Assembly: GCF_007859715.1 (NCBI RefSeq)
Contig: NZ_SJPG01000001.1
Coordinates: forward strand, 6,094,001 to 6,158,000
Length of the DNA stretch: 64,000 nt
Origin: Rubinisphaera italica
GTDB lineage: Bacteria; Planctomycetota; Planctomycetia; Planctomycetales; Planctomycetaceae
Direction: 5' to 3'
A program made the position numbers and the translations under genes. Each line of letters opens with the position of its first letter. The stretch's first letter is position 1. The notes beneath the pieces are model-generated. The model had not been told where the DNA came from, searched no databases, and worked only from the letters and a program-made list of their open reading frames with translations. This document shows, piece after piece, positions 27,596 to 36,590 of this stretch.

Positions 27596-27662
27596 ACAAG
27601 CACGAAGTTCAAGCGAGTTTGTTAATTGGCATTGGACTCACTCACTTGCGCTTCGTGCTTGT
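27596..27662. repeat. Dispersed hairpin repeat, family 1, copy 4 (degenerate)
   Basis: Arms 27596-27618 and about 27640-27662 begin and end as in copy 2 (ACAAGCACGAAG, CTTCGTGCTTGT) but pair imperfectly in the middle (one wobble, two mismatches). It lies between the convergent zinc-ribbon and DUF1080 genes. Confidence 0.85.
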
Positions 27663-27686
27663 GTGTGATTTCCTCAAATTACCGAC

Positions 27687-28448
27687 TTAAGACTTTTCCG
27701 CAGGCTGATCTTCCCGAGCTGGCAATTGTTCGACATTGCGAATCCAGATATTTCGGAAGCGGACATTGTTGCCATGATTCTGAATATGAATAGGCAGTTT
27801 GTCATCATGCTTATTATATTCAGGCGGCTTGTGCCAGAATGTTCCGCCTTGTAGCTCGACATGATTCTGAATCAGCACGCCATTATGCAGCACGGTGAAA
27901 GCCGCAGGTGCTTCGACGGAACCATCCTCATGAAAGCGGGGAGCGGTGAAAATGATGTCATAGGTCTGCCATTCCCCAGGAGGGCGAGTGGCATTGACCA
28001 GCGGTGGATACTGCTTGTAAATCGAGCCGCACTGGCCATCGAAATAAGTTTCATTCTCGTAAGAATCGAGTATCTGAACTTCGTATTGCTGCATGAAATA
28101 GACACCGCTGTTACCGCGTCCCTGCCCATTCCCGGAAACTTTTTCGGGTGAAGCCCATTCGATATGCAGTTGGCAATCGCCAAACTTTTCTTTGGTGGTG
28201 ATCCCCTGCTTTCCGCCGGCTTCGACAAAGCCGTCTTTCACTTTCCAGCCTTTGCCTTCATTCCAGGAGGAGAGGTCGGTGCCATCGAATAATACGATAG
28301 CATCGGCAGGCGGAGTATCCGCATCGCCAGGGGCAACGACCTGGGGTTCAATCCACGGAATCCCGCTTTTCCATTCCTGCAACAGGACGGCACCGGTGAA
28401 CAGGCAGCTAGCAATTAGAGCGATTGATAATAATCCAAAGCGACGCAT
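27687..28448 (-). CDS. DUF1080 (3-keto-disaccharide hydrolase-like) secreted protein
   Basis: The 253-residue protein has a signal peptide (MRRFGLLSIALIASCLFTGAVLL; the Cys could be a lipobox but the pattern is poor) and one DUF1080 domain: AIVLFDGTDLSSWNEGKGWKV, GDCQLHIEW, GNSGVYFMQQYEVQILDSY, FRNIWIRNV. This concanavalin-like fold is hugely expanded in Planctomycetes and some members hydrolyse 3-keto-glycosides. The ATG at 28448 has GAGAGGAATTCTA upstream. The substrate is unknown. Confidence 0.85.
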   Translation of the reverse strand: MRRFGLLSIALIASCLFTGAVLLQEWKSGIPWIEPQVVAPGDADTPPADAIVLFDGTDLSSWNEGKGWKVKDGFVEAGGKQGITTKEKFGDCQLHIEWASPEKVSGNGQGRGNSGVYFMQQYEVQILDSYENETYFDGQCGSIYKQYPPLVNATRPPGEWQTYDIIFTAPRFHEDGSVEAPAAFTVLHNGVLIQNHVELQGGTFWHKPPEYNKHDDKLPIHIQNHGNNVRFRNIWIRNVEQLPAREDQPAEKS

Positions 28449-28564
28449 TAGAATTCCTCTCAAGTTTAAACGGACTTCGCATTAGCAAATCAGTTTAACT
28501 CGCGAGGGCAACAGGTCGCAATTGTGGGACTGGGAATGGCCAGTGTTCAGAGGCCAGTGTATTT

Positions 28565-31267
28565 TCAACCTTCAACACTATTCACTACCCTGGGCCGCTC
28601 CAACAGTTTCAGCACCTGCTCTTCATTGAGCAATTCGTTCAATGTTCGTGCGCCATTTTTCTGATCGGCACGTAGCCAGAGGTCTTTCGCTTCCAGTTTA
28701 TCGAACTCAGGGATCAGATAAACCACTTTTCGAGTTTGGCCACTGACCAGACTCGGCATGTTATTGGTATGACGCCTCCGTCCACGAATGAGCAGATTAC
28801 AGCGAAAATCAAGTACCTCGGGGGGATTGGTTTCGTTTGTGATGATCTGTTCGACAATCACCTGGCCATGATCGGATTTCAATAAGCGGACTTCCATATG
28901 GACATCGCCCATCCCGACCAGATAGTCTCGGTAAACTCGAAATGGGAAATTTAGCCCCGAACCGCCCAGGTCAAATTCGATGGCCATCAGCTGTTCGCCA
29001 ATAGCCGTTTGAGACGGGAGCTTAACAGAAAAGGGAAGCTCGATCTGCTCTCCAGCGTCTGAAGAGAGTGTCTGCTTGCGAGGCGTAAATTCCCAACCAT
29101 AATTCGGTACTATCTGTACGTTCCCCTGAATACTCCATGGAAAGGCATTCGTCACAAGGAGCGTATCTTCATGCTCAGCTGCAGAACTGGCAATCCGCCC
29201 TTTTTGAAATTTGACACCCATCCGCCAGCGTGCCAACTCGGCTGAGCAGCCTGTTAAAATTGTGGGAACAGATGAGACTTCAATTATTTGCCGTCCGTTA
29301 ATCGGTGAACTGGCAACGATTGTTTTCTCTCCCCAGACACTATGAATAGAAACTTGATCCCCCAGATAGATCTCTTCGGTCACAGGATCATCATTCCACA
29401 TCACGATTGTGGCTTCATTGTCTCGCAGAAAAACGTGATTCGTGCTGCGATTCGGTAATTGAATCGAGCCCGCATATTTACTGCCATTTAATGCCAGCGT
29501 TACTGTTCTCCAAGGCAAAAATAAATCGGAGGGAGAGCCATCCTGATTCAACAGTCCATATTCCGGATCGAATACATCATAGGCAAAGACCAGGTCAGCT
29601 CCGCTGCGTTTGGCGTCAATCATGCGTCGAACCAGATTATTGGCTCGCTGATGAGGATCTGTCTGATGAATTCTGTCATCGGCTTTGACAATCGTCCACG
29701 CCTCAAATCCACTGGAGTGGATCGCTTCGACATTGCTCTGGATTTGTTCATAGGACGTATTTTCGTCGAAAATCAACGTCAAAAAGTTTTTCGAAACCAA
29801 TTGATTTTTCAGAACTGGAGAATCGATATTCCAGCGAACTCCCAGTTGTCGGATCTGTCCAATCCGCTGTAACTCTTTGCGAATGCCATCCAATGATCCC
29901 TCGAAATTGGGCATCCCGACGAAACTCGAATCGAGATCATTTCCCAGTTGCCAACGTGTGACCGTCGGGGAATACAACGCCATCACCTGATTGGCGGCTT
30001 GTCTCCAGACGATGGGAGGAGAAGTGAATAACTCACTAATCCCAGTCCATTCCTCAGTAAATTTATCGCGAATCTCTGTTGGTGGATTGACTAACATCCC
30101 AATCGGAATGATCGACTGATTCCGCAGACCGGTCAGCAATTGGCCGGTCTCGCTGGATTGCTGCGAATAGGCCAGCTTCCAGACAGGGATCTTCACCCAG
30201 TTAATTCCCGATTCCCGCGTAATGTCCAGCAAATCATTCGCAGAAATCCCATGCTGGGCTCCCGATAGATTCCAGCCGAATTCTCCTTTCTCTGGAGATT
30301 TTCCTTTGAGGTTCATTACGGCAAACGAAGTCCACTGACTGACAATTTCAACATCGTTCCGCAACAAGGTCGCTCTGACCCGGTAGTATCCTGGAGGATA
30401 AACAGGCAATTCCCAGAAAGTTTCTCCCGTGTTTTCCGACTCGGTCGACTCCTCGATCATCGCCTGAGTAATTACTGTGCTCGTCTGATCGAGTAATTTT
30501 CCATAAACGTCCTCACTGTGTAGTTTCAATTCATAATGAAACTCTTCCTCTTCGTACTCTGTATCGAGTCCCGTTGCAGAGGATTCAATCGTGACACGAG
30601 CATCGGATTGTCGAAAGTGAGTTTCGAAATCGCTGGCCAGTTTGAGGCGCGGGAGTTTACCGATGCAAATATTATCGAACCATGCCACCCCTGTGATATC
30701 GTTTTTGCTGCTGCTGATCAAATGGCAGCCCACCACGACATATCGAACATTCTCGTCAGGAATCAGTGGTTCGAGTTGAAGATGACTCCAATCTTTATGC
30801 GTCCCTGAAACAGGATTTGTCACAATACGATGAATCCGTTGCTTGCGCTGATTCAAAAACGAAAACGTGACGACCGCGGCATTATATTTTAAGCCCCTTG
30901 TCAGTACCGAAGCGCTCATCACATAAGAGTGCTTGGCATCAATCGAGATTGGTTTCGAATAATAAGCCGCATTGCTGCCATTGGCTTCGATCTGCAGACT
31001 CCGTCGTCCTTCGGCTGCCTGTGTGTAGTCGATCTCGGCAAACACATAGTCGCGAAAGTCCGGCCCTTTGCGACGCATCCAGTCATCGGGCAGACGGTCG
31101 TAATCCCGATCCTGCTCTTCTTCAAACCCAAACCTGGCGATTGGAATCGACCCACTCGTAATATGAATTCCATTTGAAAACTGCCCCGATGACGAAGCCG
31201 CGCAGGCCGTCGACACGTTCGCAAATGCGAATATGATCAGAACAAAGATATGAGCAAAAGTTTTCAT
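28565..31267 (-). CDS. Large secreted glycoside hydrolase-like protein (TIM-barrel, divergent)
   Basis: The 900-residue protein has a signal peptide (MKTFAHIFVLIIFAFANVSTACA), a carbohydrate-binding-like beta domain (about 40-210), a beta domain with chain-like repeats (220-330), a central TIM-barrel-like region (340-620; GINWVKIPVW, RWQLGNDLD, ADLVFAYDVFD), and C-terminal beta domains. In clan GH-A enzymes the acid/base Glu follows Asn (NE); here the matching site reads ND, so activity is doubtful or altered. The start at 31267 is set by the signal peptide. No operon partner is evident. Confidence 0.65.
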   Translation of the reverse strand: MKTFAHIFVLIIFAFANVSTACAASSSGQFSNGIHITSGSIPIARFGFEEEQDRDYDRLPDDWMRRKGPDFRDYVFAEIDYTQAAEGRRSLQIEANGSNAAYYSKPISIDAKHSYVMSASVLTRGLKYNAAVVTFSFLNQRKQRIHRIVTNPVSGTHKDWSHLQLEPLIPDENVRYVVVGCHLISSSKNDITGVAWFDNICIGKLPRLKLASDFETHFRQSDARVTIESSATGLDTEYEEEEFHYELKLHSEDVYGKLLDQTSTVITQAMIEESTESENTGETFWELPVYPPGYYRVRATLLRNDVEIVSQWTSFAVMNLKGKSPEKGEFGWNLSGAQHGISANDLLDITRESGINWVKIPVWKLAYSQQSSETGQLLTGLRNQSIIPIGMLVNPPTEIRDKFTEEWTGISELFTSPPIVWRQAANQVMALYSPTVTRWQLGNDLDSSFVGMPNFEGSLDGIRKELQRIGQIRQLGVRWNIDSPVLKNQLVSKNFLTLIFDENTSYEQIQSNVEAIHSSGFEAWTIVKADDRIHQTDPHQRANNLVRRMIDAKRSGADLVFAYDVFDPEYGLLNQDGSPSDLFLPWRTVTLALNGSKYAGSIQLPNRSTNHVFLRDNEATIVMWNDDPVTEEIYLGDQVSIHSVWGEKTIVASSPINGRQIIEVSSVPTILTGCSAELARWRMGVKFQKGRIASSAAEHEDTLLVTNAFPWSIQGNVQIVPNYGWEFTPRKQTLSSDAGEQIELPFSVKLPSQTAIGEQLMAIEFDLGGSGLNFPFRVYRDYLVGMGDVHMEVRLLKSDHGQVIVEQIITNETNPPEVLDFRCNLLIRGRRRHTNNMPSLVSGQTRKVVYLIPEFDKLEAKDLWLRADQKNGARTLNELLNEEQVLKLLERPRVVNSVEG

Positions 31268-31601
31268 CTGGAGAATTTGAGTTCTGAGGTCATTTGTGAA
31301 GCTGATTTTTGAACCACGGATGGCCACAGATCAACCCAGCACGGCTGGATTGATCTGTGGTTCACGACAATTGAAATCAAATAAATATTTGATTAACGAG
31401 AAACTTCCTGAGAAGGATTTCCTGGAGTCTGTATTCAGCAGGATGTTCTCTTTCTAAAATCGACCGTTCAGTCAGCTCGATAGCAATTGCCAGCGAAACA
31501 GAGGGCTGGGATGATCCTGCCAACTCTGCCGATTATTGCGGTATTGCACATCGATCTGACTTCACTGACTATCTCTGCACATTCCACCATGAACAGACAC
31601 A
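31268..31601. other. Divergent intergenic region, 334 bp
   Basis: No gene is supported. It contains the hairpin at 31324-31360 and one CAGCAGGATGTTC motif at 31436. An open frame starting at 31487 overlaps the following gene in another frame and has no family features. Confidence 0.5.
31324..31360. repeat. Hairpin with CCACAGATCAA arms
   Basis: Arms CCACAGATCAA (31324-31334) and TTGATCTGTGG (31350-31360), with inner complementary CCAGC/GCTGG, form a long stem. It sits 57 bp upstream of the secreted hydrolase gene start. Confidence 0.7.
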
Positions 31602-32390
31602 ATGGAAAATCAGTTCTCCGTCACCACCAGTTCACTCAACCTGCCTTTAAAGGCGGCACTGAAATTGATCGCTCAATTGCCAGTGTCCGGTATCCGCTGT
31701 GATGCCCGGACCGAATTGAAGCCTCGGGAGATCTCGCAAACCGGAAAGCGAGATTTGCTCAAAGCTCTCAATGAGTACGGTTTAAAAATGACCGCCCTTA
31801 ACTTCACCATTCGGCGTTCATTTTTCGAAGAAGCCGATTTGGATGCCCGGATTGCGGCGACTCGGGAAGCGATGGAATTGACGGCTCAACTCAAAGCTCG
31901 GCACCTCTGCCTGAAGATTGGCGAGATTCCCGATCCCGAACATCGCAGTTATTCGGTGCTGCAGCAATCCATCGATGATCTGGCTCGTTATGGAAATCAT
32001 ATTGGTGTCGTGCTGACGATCATTCCAATTGGCAAGTCGCCACAGGTGCTCAAAGAGTTTCTGGCGACGATTCGCTCCGGACCGACAGCCATCGATTTCG
32101 ATCCCTCACGATATATGCTCGGCGGGCACGATCCCATTGATGCCCTTCGAGAACTGTATCAATCTATCGAGCAATTTACGGCTCGAGATGCCGTCCGCGA
32201 TTATTCAGGTGGTGGTGAAGAAACGCAATTAGGACGCGGCGAAATCGTGTGGGATGAAATGCTCGCCACTCTGTTCGAAGTCGGATATCGGGGCAGCCTG
32301 AATATACAACGCACAGCAGGCGAGAACCGCTTTGAAGATATCAAAAACGCAATCGGGTATCTGGGGAATGTCGCCGGGGAGTTGTGGTAA
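31602..32390 (+). CDS. Sugar phosphate isomerase/epimerase-like TIM-barrel protein
   Basis: The 262-residue protein shows the xylose-isomerase-like (AP endonuclease family 2) pattern: LIAQLPVSGIRCDARTELKP, LNEYGLKMTALNFTIRR, ARHLCLKIGEIP, GPTAIDFDPSRYML, VWDEMLATLFEVGYRGSLNIQR. Typical metal ligands of the family (Glu, Asp, His, Glu) are only partly seen, so the reaction is unclear. It acts in the cytoplasm (no signal peptide). The ATG is at 31602. Confidence 0.75.
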   Translation: MENQFSVTTSSLNLPLKAALKLIAQLPVSGIRCDARTELKPREISQTGKRDLLKALNEYGLKMTALNFTIRRSFFEEADLDARIAATREAMELTAQLKARHLCLKIGEIPDPEHRSYSVLQQSIDDLARYGNHIGVVLTIIPIGKSPQVLKEFLATIRSGPTAIDFDPSRYMLGGHDPIDALRELYQSIEQFTARDAVRDYSGGGEETQLGRGEIVWDEMLATLFEVGYRGSLNIQRTAGENRFEDIKNAIGYLGNVAGELW

Positions 32391-32470
32391 TGCACTTGTG
32401 AGCTTTGTCTGTCATTTGATATGTGCCAATGCTGACTTGCCCAGCAGTTTTGATTTCGGAATCACTTCCA

Positions 32471-32818
32471 TCAGCCCGGTGGCCAGGTCAGTTTGCGTTT
32501 GCCGAGGAGATGGAAGTGCATGTGATAAACATCCTGTCCTCCATCTGGTCCGGTATTGAGGACTGTTCGAAATCCGTTATCCAGTCCTTCCTGCAGGGCC
32601 ACATCTTTCAATACCAGCAATAAATGCCCCAGCAGAACCCGATCGTCATCGGTCGCCTCTGCTAATGAGGGTATCGGCTTTTTGGGGATCACTAAAATAT
32701 GAACCGGAGCCTGAGGATTAATATCGCGAAATGCCAGGCAAAGATCATCTTCAAAGATAATGTCAGCTGGAATCTCCCGATCAATGATTTTTTCAAAGAG
32801 TGTTTTCTGTTCGGTCAT
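32471..32818 (-). CDS. HIT family protein (HinT-like nucleotide hydrolase)
   Basis: The 115-residue protein has [42 protein letters not shown] and the histidine triad [14 protein letters not shown], typical of bacterial HinT purine-nucleoside phosphoramidases. Length is normal. The nucleoside phosphorylase gene ends 37 bp upstream on the same strand; shared transcription is likely and fits nucleotide metabolism. Confidence 0.93.
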   Translation of the reverse strand: MTEQKTLFEKIIDREIPADIIFEDDLCLAFRDINPQAPVHILVIPKKPIPSLAEATDDDRVLLGHLLLVLKDVALQEGLDNGFRTVLNTGPDGGQDVYHMHFHLLGKRKLTWPPG

Positions 32819-32855
32819 GATATTTTCTCCTTATGGATGGTATTGCGTTTCCCAT

Positions 32856-33707
32856 TCAAGGAAACAATTCGCTTTTCATGGTTCTACTTTCGTGCTGAAT
32901 CAAGCCATCGATAATGATGCGAACATTTCGAGAAGCCTGATGAGCGACATCAATCACTTCCTGACCAGTCACGGGAGTCAGTGCATCGGGCAGGCAGACA
33001 TTCGTAACGGTCGATAATCCCACCACGCGCGTTCCACCATGCACGGCGACTAGTGTTTCCGGGACCGTGGACATGCCGACGACGTCCCCTCCAATCGCCC
33101 GGAAAAACCGATATTCCGCGCGCGTTTCGTAATTGGGACCTTTCACGCCGACATACACTCCCCGCTGAGCAGAAATGTTTTTCTGACGCGCAATTTCCAG
33201 AGCTTTTTCAAGGAGAGGAGGATCGTAGGGTCTGCTCATATCTGGAAAACGGGGGCCGAGGTCTTCGTCATTCCAGCCGGCGAGCGGGTTATCCCCCATC
33301 AGATTGATATGGTCATCAATGACAATAATCTGTCCCGGATGATGCTGAGGATGCATACCTCCGCTGGCACTGGTCACGATTAACAGATCTACCCCCAAAG
33401 CCTGCATCACACGAACAGGATATGTGATCTCGGCAAGAGTGTAACCTTCGTAAAAGTGCAATCGTCCCTGCATGGCGACAATAGGCGCCTGGTTCCACTT
33501 GCCGCATAAAAACCGACCAGCATGACCCAGTGCGGTCGAAAGAACGAAGTGCGGTAGGTCTGCAAATTCATAAGCCGCTTCAATCGTTAAGGCTTCAGAA
33601 AGTTTGCCCAATCCGCTACCGCAAATAATCCCGATACGAGGCTCTCTGGTCCATTGCCCACGAATGACCTCGAGTGTTTCCTGAATCCGTTCCTGTAATC
33701 CGTGCAT
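32856..33707 (-). CDS. Purine nucleoside phosphorylase (class I, trimeric type)
   Basis: The 283-residue enzyme shows GIICGSGLGKLSEA (phosphate-binding loop), LGHAGRFLCG, MQGRLHFYEGY, VTSASGGMHPQ, DHINLMGDNPL, KGPNYETRAEYRFFRAIGGDVVGMSTVPE and LSTVTNVCL. It cleaves purine (deoxy)nucleosides with phosphate in salvage. The TN in the base pocket fits 6-oxopurine preference by analogy to mammalian PNP. The ATG is at 33707; the composite repeat lies just upstream. Confidence 0.93.
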   Translation of the reverse strand: MHGLQERIQETLEVIRGQWTREPRIGIICGSGLGKLSEALTIEAAYEFADLPHFVLSTALGHAGRFLCGKWNQAPIVAMQGRLHFYEGYTLAEITYPVRVMQALGVDLLIVTSASGGMHPQHHPGQIIVIDDHINLMGDNPLAGWNDEDLGPRFPDMSRPYDPPLLEKALEIARQKNISAQRGVYVGVKGPNYETRAEYRFFRAIGGDVVGMSTVPETLVAVHGGTRVVGLSTVTNVCLPDALTPVTGQEVIDVAHQASRNVRIIIDGLIQHESRTMKSELFP

Positions 33708-33750
33708 AATGCTTCGTGTCTATTTCAGAGATTGCGAATTGTGTTTCCTC

Positions 33751-33774
33751 GTTCCCAAGGAGGACCTTGGGAAC
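33751..33774. repeat. CCAAGG hairpin, family 3, copy 1
   Basis: GTTCCCAAGG (33751-33760) and CCTTGGGAAC (33765-33774) are perfect 10-bp arms around AGGA. A second copy is at 50707-50731. Confidence 0.85.
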
Positions 33775-33786
33775 AAGTTGAATCTG

Positions 33787-33869
33787 GGGTGGCGGGGGCG
33801 CTCCGCTTTAGCGGAAGCCCCGGAAGTTCTACGATTCGGGGCTTCTCTTCGAGTGCGCCCCCGCCACCC
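33787..33869. repeat. Composite GC-rich palindromic element (full copy)
   Basis: Outer arms GGGTGGCGGGGGCGC (33787-33801) and complement (33855-33869) enclose two more hairpins: TCCGCTTTAGCGGA (33802-33815) and GAAGCCCCG/CGGGGCTTC (33814-33822, 33837-33845). It lies between the divergent upstream end of the phosphorylase gene and the 3' end of eda. A half copy is at 2949. Confidence 0.85.
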
Positions 33870-33913
33870 GGGTTTTCATAACAACTGGAATGAATTCAAT
33901 ATTGAGTATTATG

Positions 33914-34561
33914 TTAAGCTGATTGAATCGATTGAATCACATCCACAAACTTCCGGGCTTCGGCTTCAACAGCAGCGAAGTTTTTTTCTTTCAGCCATTC
34001 TTTTTTCAAGAGGGCTCCCCCGATTCCGACGGCACAGGCACCGGCTGCGAAAAACTCGTGGATGGTGTCGAGTTCCACGCCGCCAGTTGGCATCATGCGG
34101 ATTTGCGGGAGTGGGCCTTTGAGGTTTTTCAGATATTTGGGACCAATTGGATCTGAAGGAAACAGCTTGACGATATCGGCTCCCGACTGCCAGGCGTGCA
34201 CAATTTCGGTCGGCGTGAATGCTCCAGGGACGATTGGTTTGCCATAGCGTTTGCACATCTTAATGATCTCGACATCGGTATGCGGAGAGACGATAAAATC
34301 GGCTCCAGCAAGGATGACAAGACGTGCGGTTTCTGCATCGAGAACGGTGCCAGCTCCTAAGAGAATATCCTCAGGAAGTTGTTGACGGACTTCTTCGAGA
34401 ATTCGCAGTGCATTGGGAACGGTCATTGTGATTTCAATCGACCTGATTCCGCCAGCTGCAATCGCTTTGCATAAATCGATCAATAAAGCAGAATCATCAA
34501 CCCGTAAAATGGCGACCAGACGGTCTTCTAATAACCGATGAAGTATTTGTGCGTGATCCAT
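33914..34561 (-). CDS. eda: KDPG/KHG aldolase (2-dehydro-3-deoxyphosphogluconate aldolase)
   Basis: The 215-residue TIM-barrel aldolase has LVAILRVDD (start), SIEITMTVPNAL with Glu45-equivalent, LLGAGTVLDAETAR, FIVSPHTDVEII, IVPGAFTPTEI, and GADIVKLFPSDPIGP, whose Lys forms the Schiff base. It cleaves KDPG to pyruvate and glyceraldehyde 3-phosphate or acts on 4-hydroxy-2-oxoglutarate. I prefer the ATG at 34561 (AGGA nine bases upstream) over an ATG nine bases earlier that abuts that AGGA. A 13-bp direct repeat lies 20 bp upstream of the start. Confidence 0.9.
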   Translation of the reverse strand: MDHAQILHRLLEDRLVAILRVDDSALLIDLCKAIAAGGIRSIEITMTVPNALRILEEVRQQLPEDILLGAGTVLDAETARLVILAGADFIVSPHTDVEIIKMCKRYGKPIVPGAFTPTEIVHAWQSGADIVKLFPSDPIGPKYLKNLKGPLPQIRMMPTGGVELDTIHEFFAAGACAVGIGGALLKKEWLKEKNFAAVEAEARKFVDVIQSIQSA

Positions 34562-34580
34562 TGATGACATTCCTGCCTGT

Positions 34581-34606
34581 AGTTGAACAAATTAGTTGAA
34601 CAAATT
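34581..34606. repeat. Tandem 13-bp direct repeat upstream of eda
   Basis: AGTTGAACAAATT occurs twice head to tail (34581-34593, 34594-34606), in the expected promoter or 5'-leader zone of eda. It could be an operator for a dimeric regulator; inference only. Confidence 0.7.
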
Positions 34607-34859
34607 ATCTGTGATTTCAGAAATAATGATCCCTCAATCCTATCGTTTTGAGAGTAGCATAATCGTTGAGCAGTCTCTGCGGAATTGAGTCCTCGTTTTT
34701 CAGTGTTCACAAATACAGTAGCAGGGTAGGAATAAATAAAGTCTGAGCTCAAAAGCCATTTCTGATGATTTCCAGACGGGCATTGATTACCATTGAACGA
34801 TCATTAGAGCCAGGGCGAAGTCAGTAGTTAATTCTCTCATTGCAAGTGTGGAAAAAGAC

Positions 34860-36590
34860 ATGCAGGATCGTGAAGCATCATTACTGGTCATTGAAGGAAG
34901 CGATCAAGGGACTCGCTTCATGTTGACCGGAGAAATGCTGATCGGTCGGGGAACTCAGCATCCCATTCGCGTGCTCGATACCGAAGCCTCCCGCACACAT
35001 GCCCGGATTCGGCCTGAAGCGGAAGGCTGGATCCTGGAAGACCTGAACAGTTCCAACGGAACGTTCGTCAATGGTCATAAAATCAAATCCACAGTACTGG
35101 AATCTGGCGATCAAGTTCGCCTGGGACGCACCACACTCGTTTATGCAATCCGCTCTCCCGATCGTTCCTCAATCGCGCATGTCGATCTGGTTGGAGGAAG
35201 CTCTCAACATGGGCACTCTCAAATCATCCGCACCTTTTCTCCTCAGCAATCGACAACTCAAGGAAAAGATGTTCCGGTCGATCATAGCAATCTGCTGCCC
35301 GATGATGTGCTTTATGTGATTGGCGAAATTGCCGAGCAGGCGGTGCGTCCTTCAATGACTTTGTCCGAATTGCTCGATCGCGTTTTGCGAATGATTTTGA
35401 AAACGATTCATGCCGATCGAGGTTGTATCCTTTTAATCGATACCGATTCCGGTATGGTCGTGCCACAGTCTTCGGTCAGTTCGATTGAGGTGAAGTCTTC
35501 CGCCTCCGCTGTTCAGGCTCGCATGCCGATTTCAAAATCGATTGTCGACTACGTCATCAAAACCGGGAACTCGGTTCGTTCGACCGATCCATTGCACGAC
35601 ACCCGTTTCGATCCCGGTCAAAGCATTCTGCAAGCTGGTGTCAAAGAAGCATTGTGTGTGCCGATGCTTGGTCGGATGACATTGCTCGGAGCGATCTATC
35701 TGGATGTGACAGAGCCAGACGGTGGCACGCGCAATTTGAATGATCGCTCGGAGCAACATCTCACCGATCAGAAACTTCGACTGCTCACCGCAGTGGCTCG
35801 ACAATGTGCACTGGCCATCGAAAACTTCCGCTATCAGCAGTCCTTAGTCGATGCGGAACGACTGGCGGCGATTGGCCAGACGATTGCCACGTTGAGCCAT
35901 CACATCAAAAATATTCTGCAGGGAGTACGGGGAGGAAGTTACCTCATCGACATCGGCCTCAAACAGGATCAGCGGGATTTGATTCTCAAAGGTTGGAAAC
36001 TGGTCGAAAAGAATCAGGACAAAATCTACAACCTCGTCATGGATATGCTCACATTCAGCAAGGAACGCACACCGAGCATTGAAGTCGCCTCAGCTAACGA
36101 TGTCGTTCATGATGTATTTGAATTGATGGAGCAGCATGCTCAAGAATATGGAGTTCAATTATCGTACATTCCCGATCCGGAAATGCCCAAGTCGACCTTT
36201 GATCCGGAAGCGATCCATCGAGCTGTGCTAAATATCGTAACCAACGCCATCGATGCTGCGGAGCACTCTGAGGGTAAAGGGCAGGTGGAACTGACAACCC
36301 GCTTCGACACCGCTGAAGATCAGATTGTGATCGAAGTGACCGATAACGGTCCCGGCATCCCCAACGAGGTGAAAGAGCGAATCTTCAACGTCTTTGAATC
36401 GACAAAAGGAGCCAGCGGCACCGGGATTGGACTGGCCGTCAGCCGAAAAATCATGCGAGAACATGGCGGAGACATCGTCGTCGGCGATGCTCCCGTTCAA
36501 GGTGCCCGGTTTATTCTGCACTGGCCATTTTCCAATGAAGCGGTTGCTGAACACCATGCCGGAATCCGGACGATGTCGGATGTCGAGTGA
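34860..36590 (+). CDS. FHA-GAF sensor histidine kinase
   Basis: The protein has 576 residues. The N-terminal FHA domain (3-105) has IGRGTQHPIRVLDTEASRTHARI and LNSSNGTFVNG. A GAF domain follows (about 150-320). Then come a HisKA-like H-box (ATLSHHIKNILQGV) and HATPase motifs AVLNIVTNAIDA, VTDNGPGIP and GTGIGLAVSRKIMREHGG. No TM segment is seen, so it is a soluble kinase. No response regulator is adjacent. The ATG at 34860 is preceded by GGAAAAAGAC; a GTG 12 bases upstream lacks a ribosome site. Confidence 0.9.
   Translation: MQDREASLLVIEGSDQGTRFMLTGEMLIGRGTQHPIRVLDTEASRTHARIRPEAEGWILEDLNSSNGTFVNGHKIKSTVLESGDQVRLGRTTLVYAIRSPDRSSIAHVDLVGGSSQHGHSQIIRTFSPQQSTTQGKDVPVDHSNLLPDDVLYVIGEIAEQAVRPSMTLSELLDRVLRMILKTIHADRGCILLIDTDSGMVVPQSSVSSIEVKSSASAVQARMPISKSIVDYVIKTGNSVRSTDPLHDTRFDPGQSILQAGVKEALCVPMLGRMTLLGAIYLDVTEPDGGTRNLNDRSEQHLTDQKLRLLTAVARQCALAIENFRYQQSLVDAERLAAIGQTIATLSHHIKNILQGVRGGSYLIDIGLKQDQRDLILKGWKLVEKNQDKIYNLVMDMLTFSKERTPSIEVASANDVVHDVFELMEQHAQEYGVQLSYIPDPEMPKSTFDPEAIHRAVLNIVTNAIDAAEHSEGKGQVELTTRFDTAEDQIVIEVTDNGPGIPNEVKERIFNVFESTKGASGTGIGLAVSRKIMREHGGDIVVGDAPVQGARFILHWPFSNEAVAEHHAGIRTMSDVE

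Noticed and set aside
7504..27662. Repeat family 1 as a CRISPR array
   Set aside because: Copies lie far apart, are single palindromes, and have no spacers or cas genes nearby.
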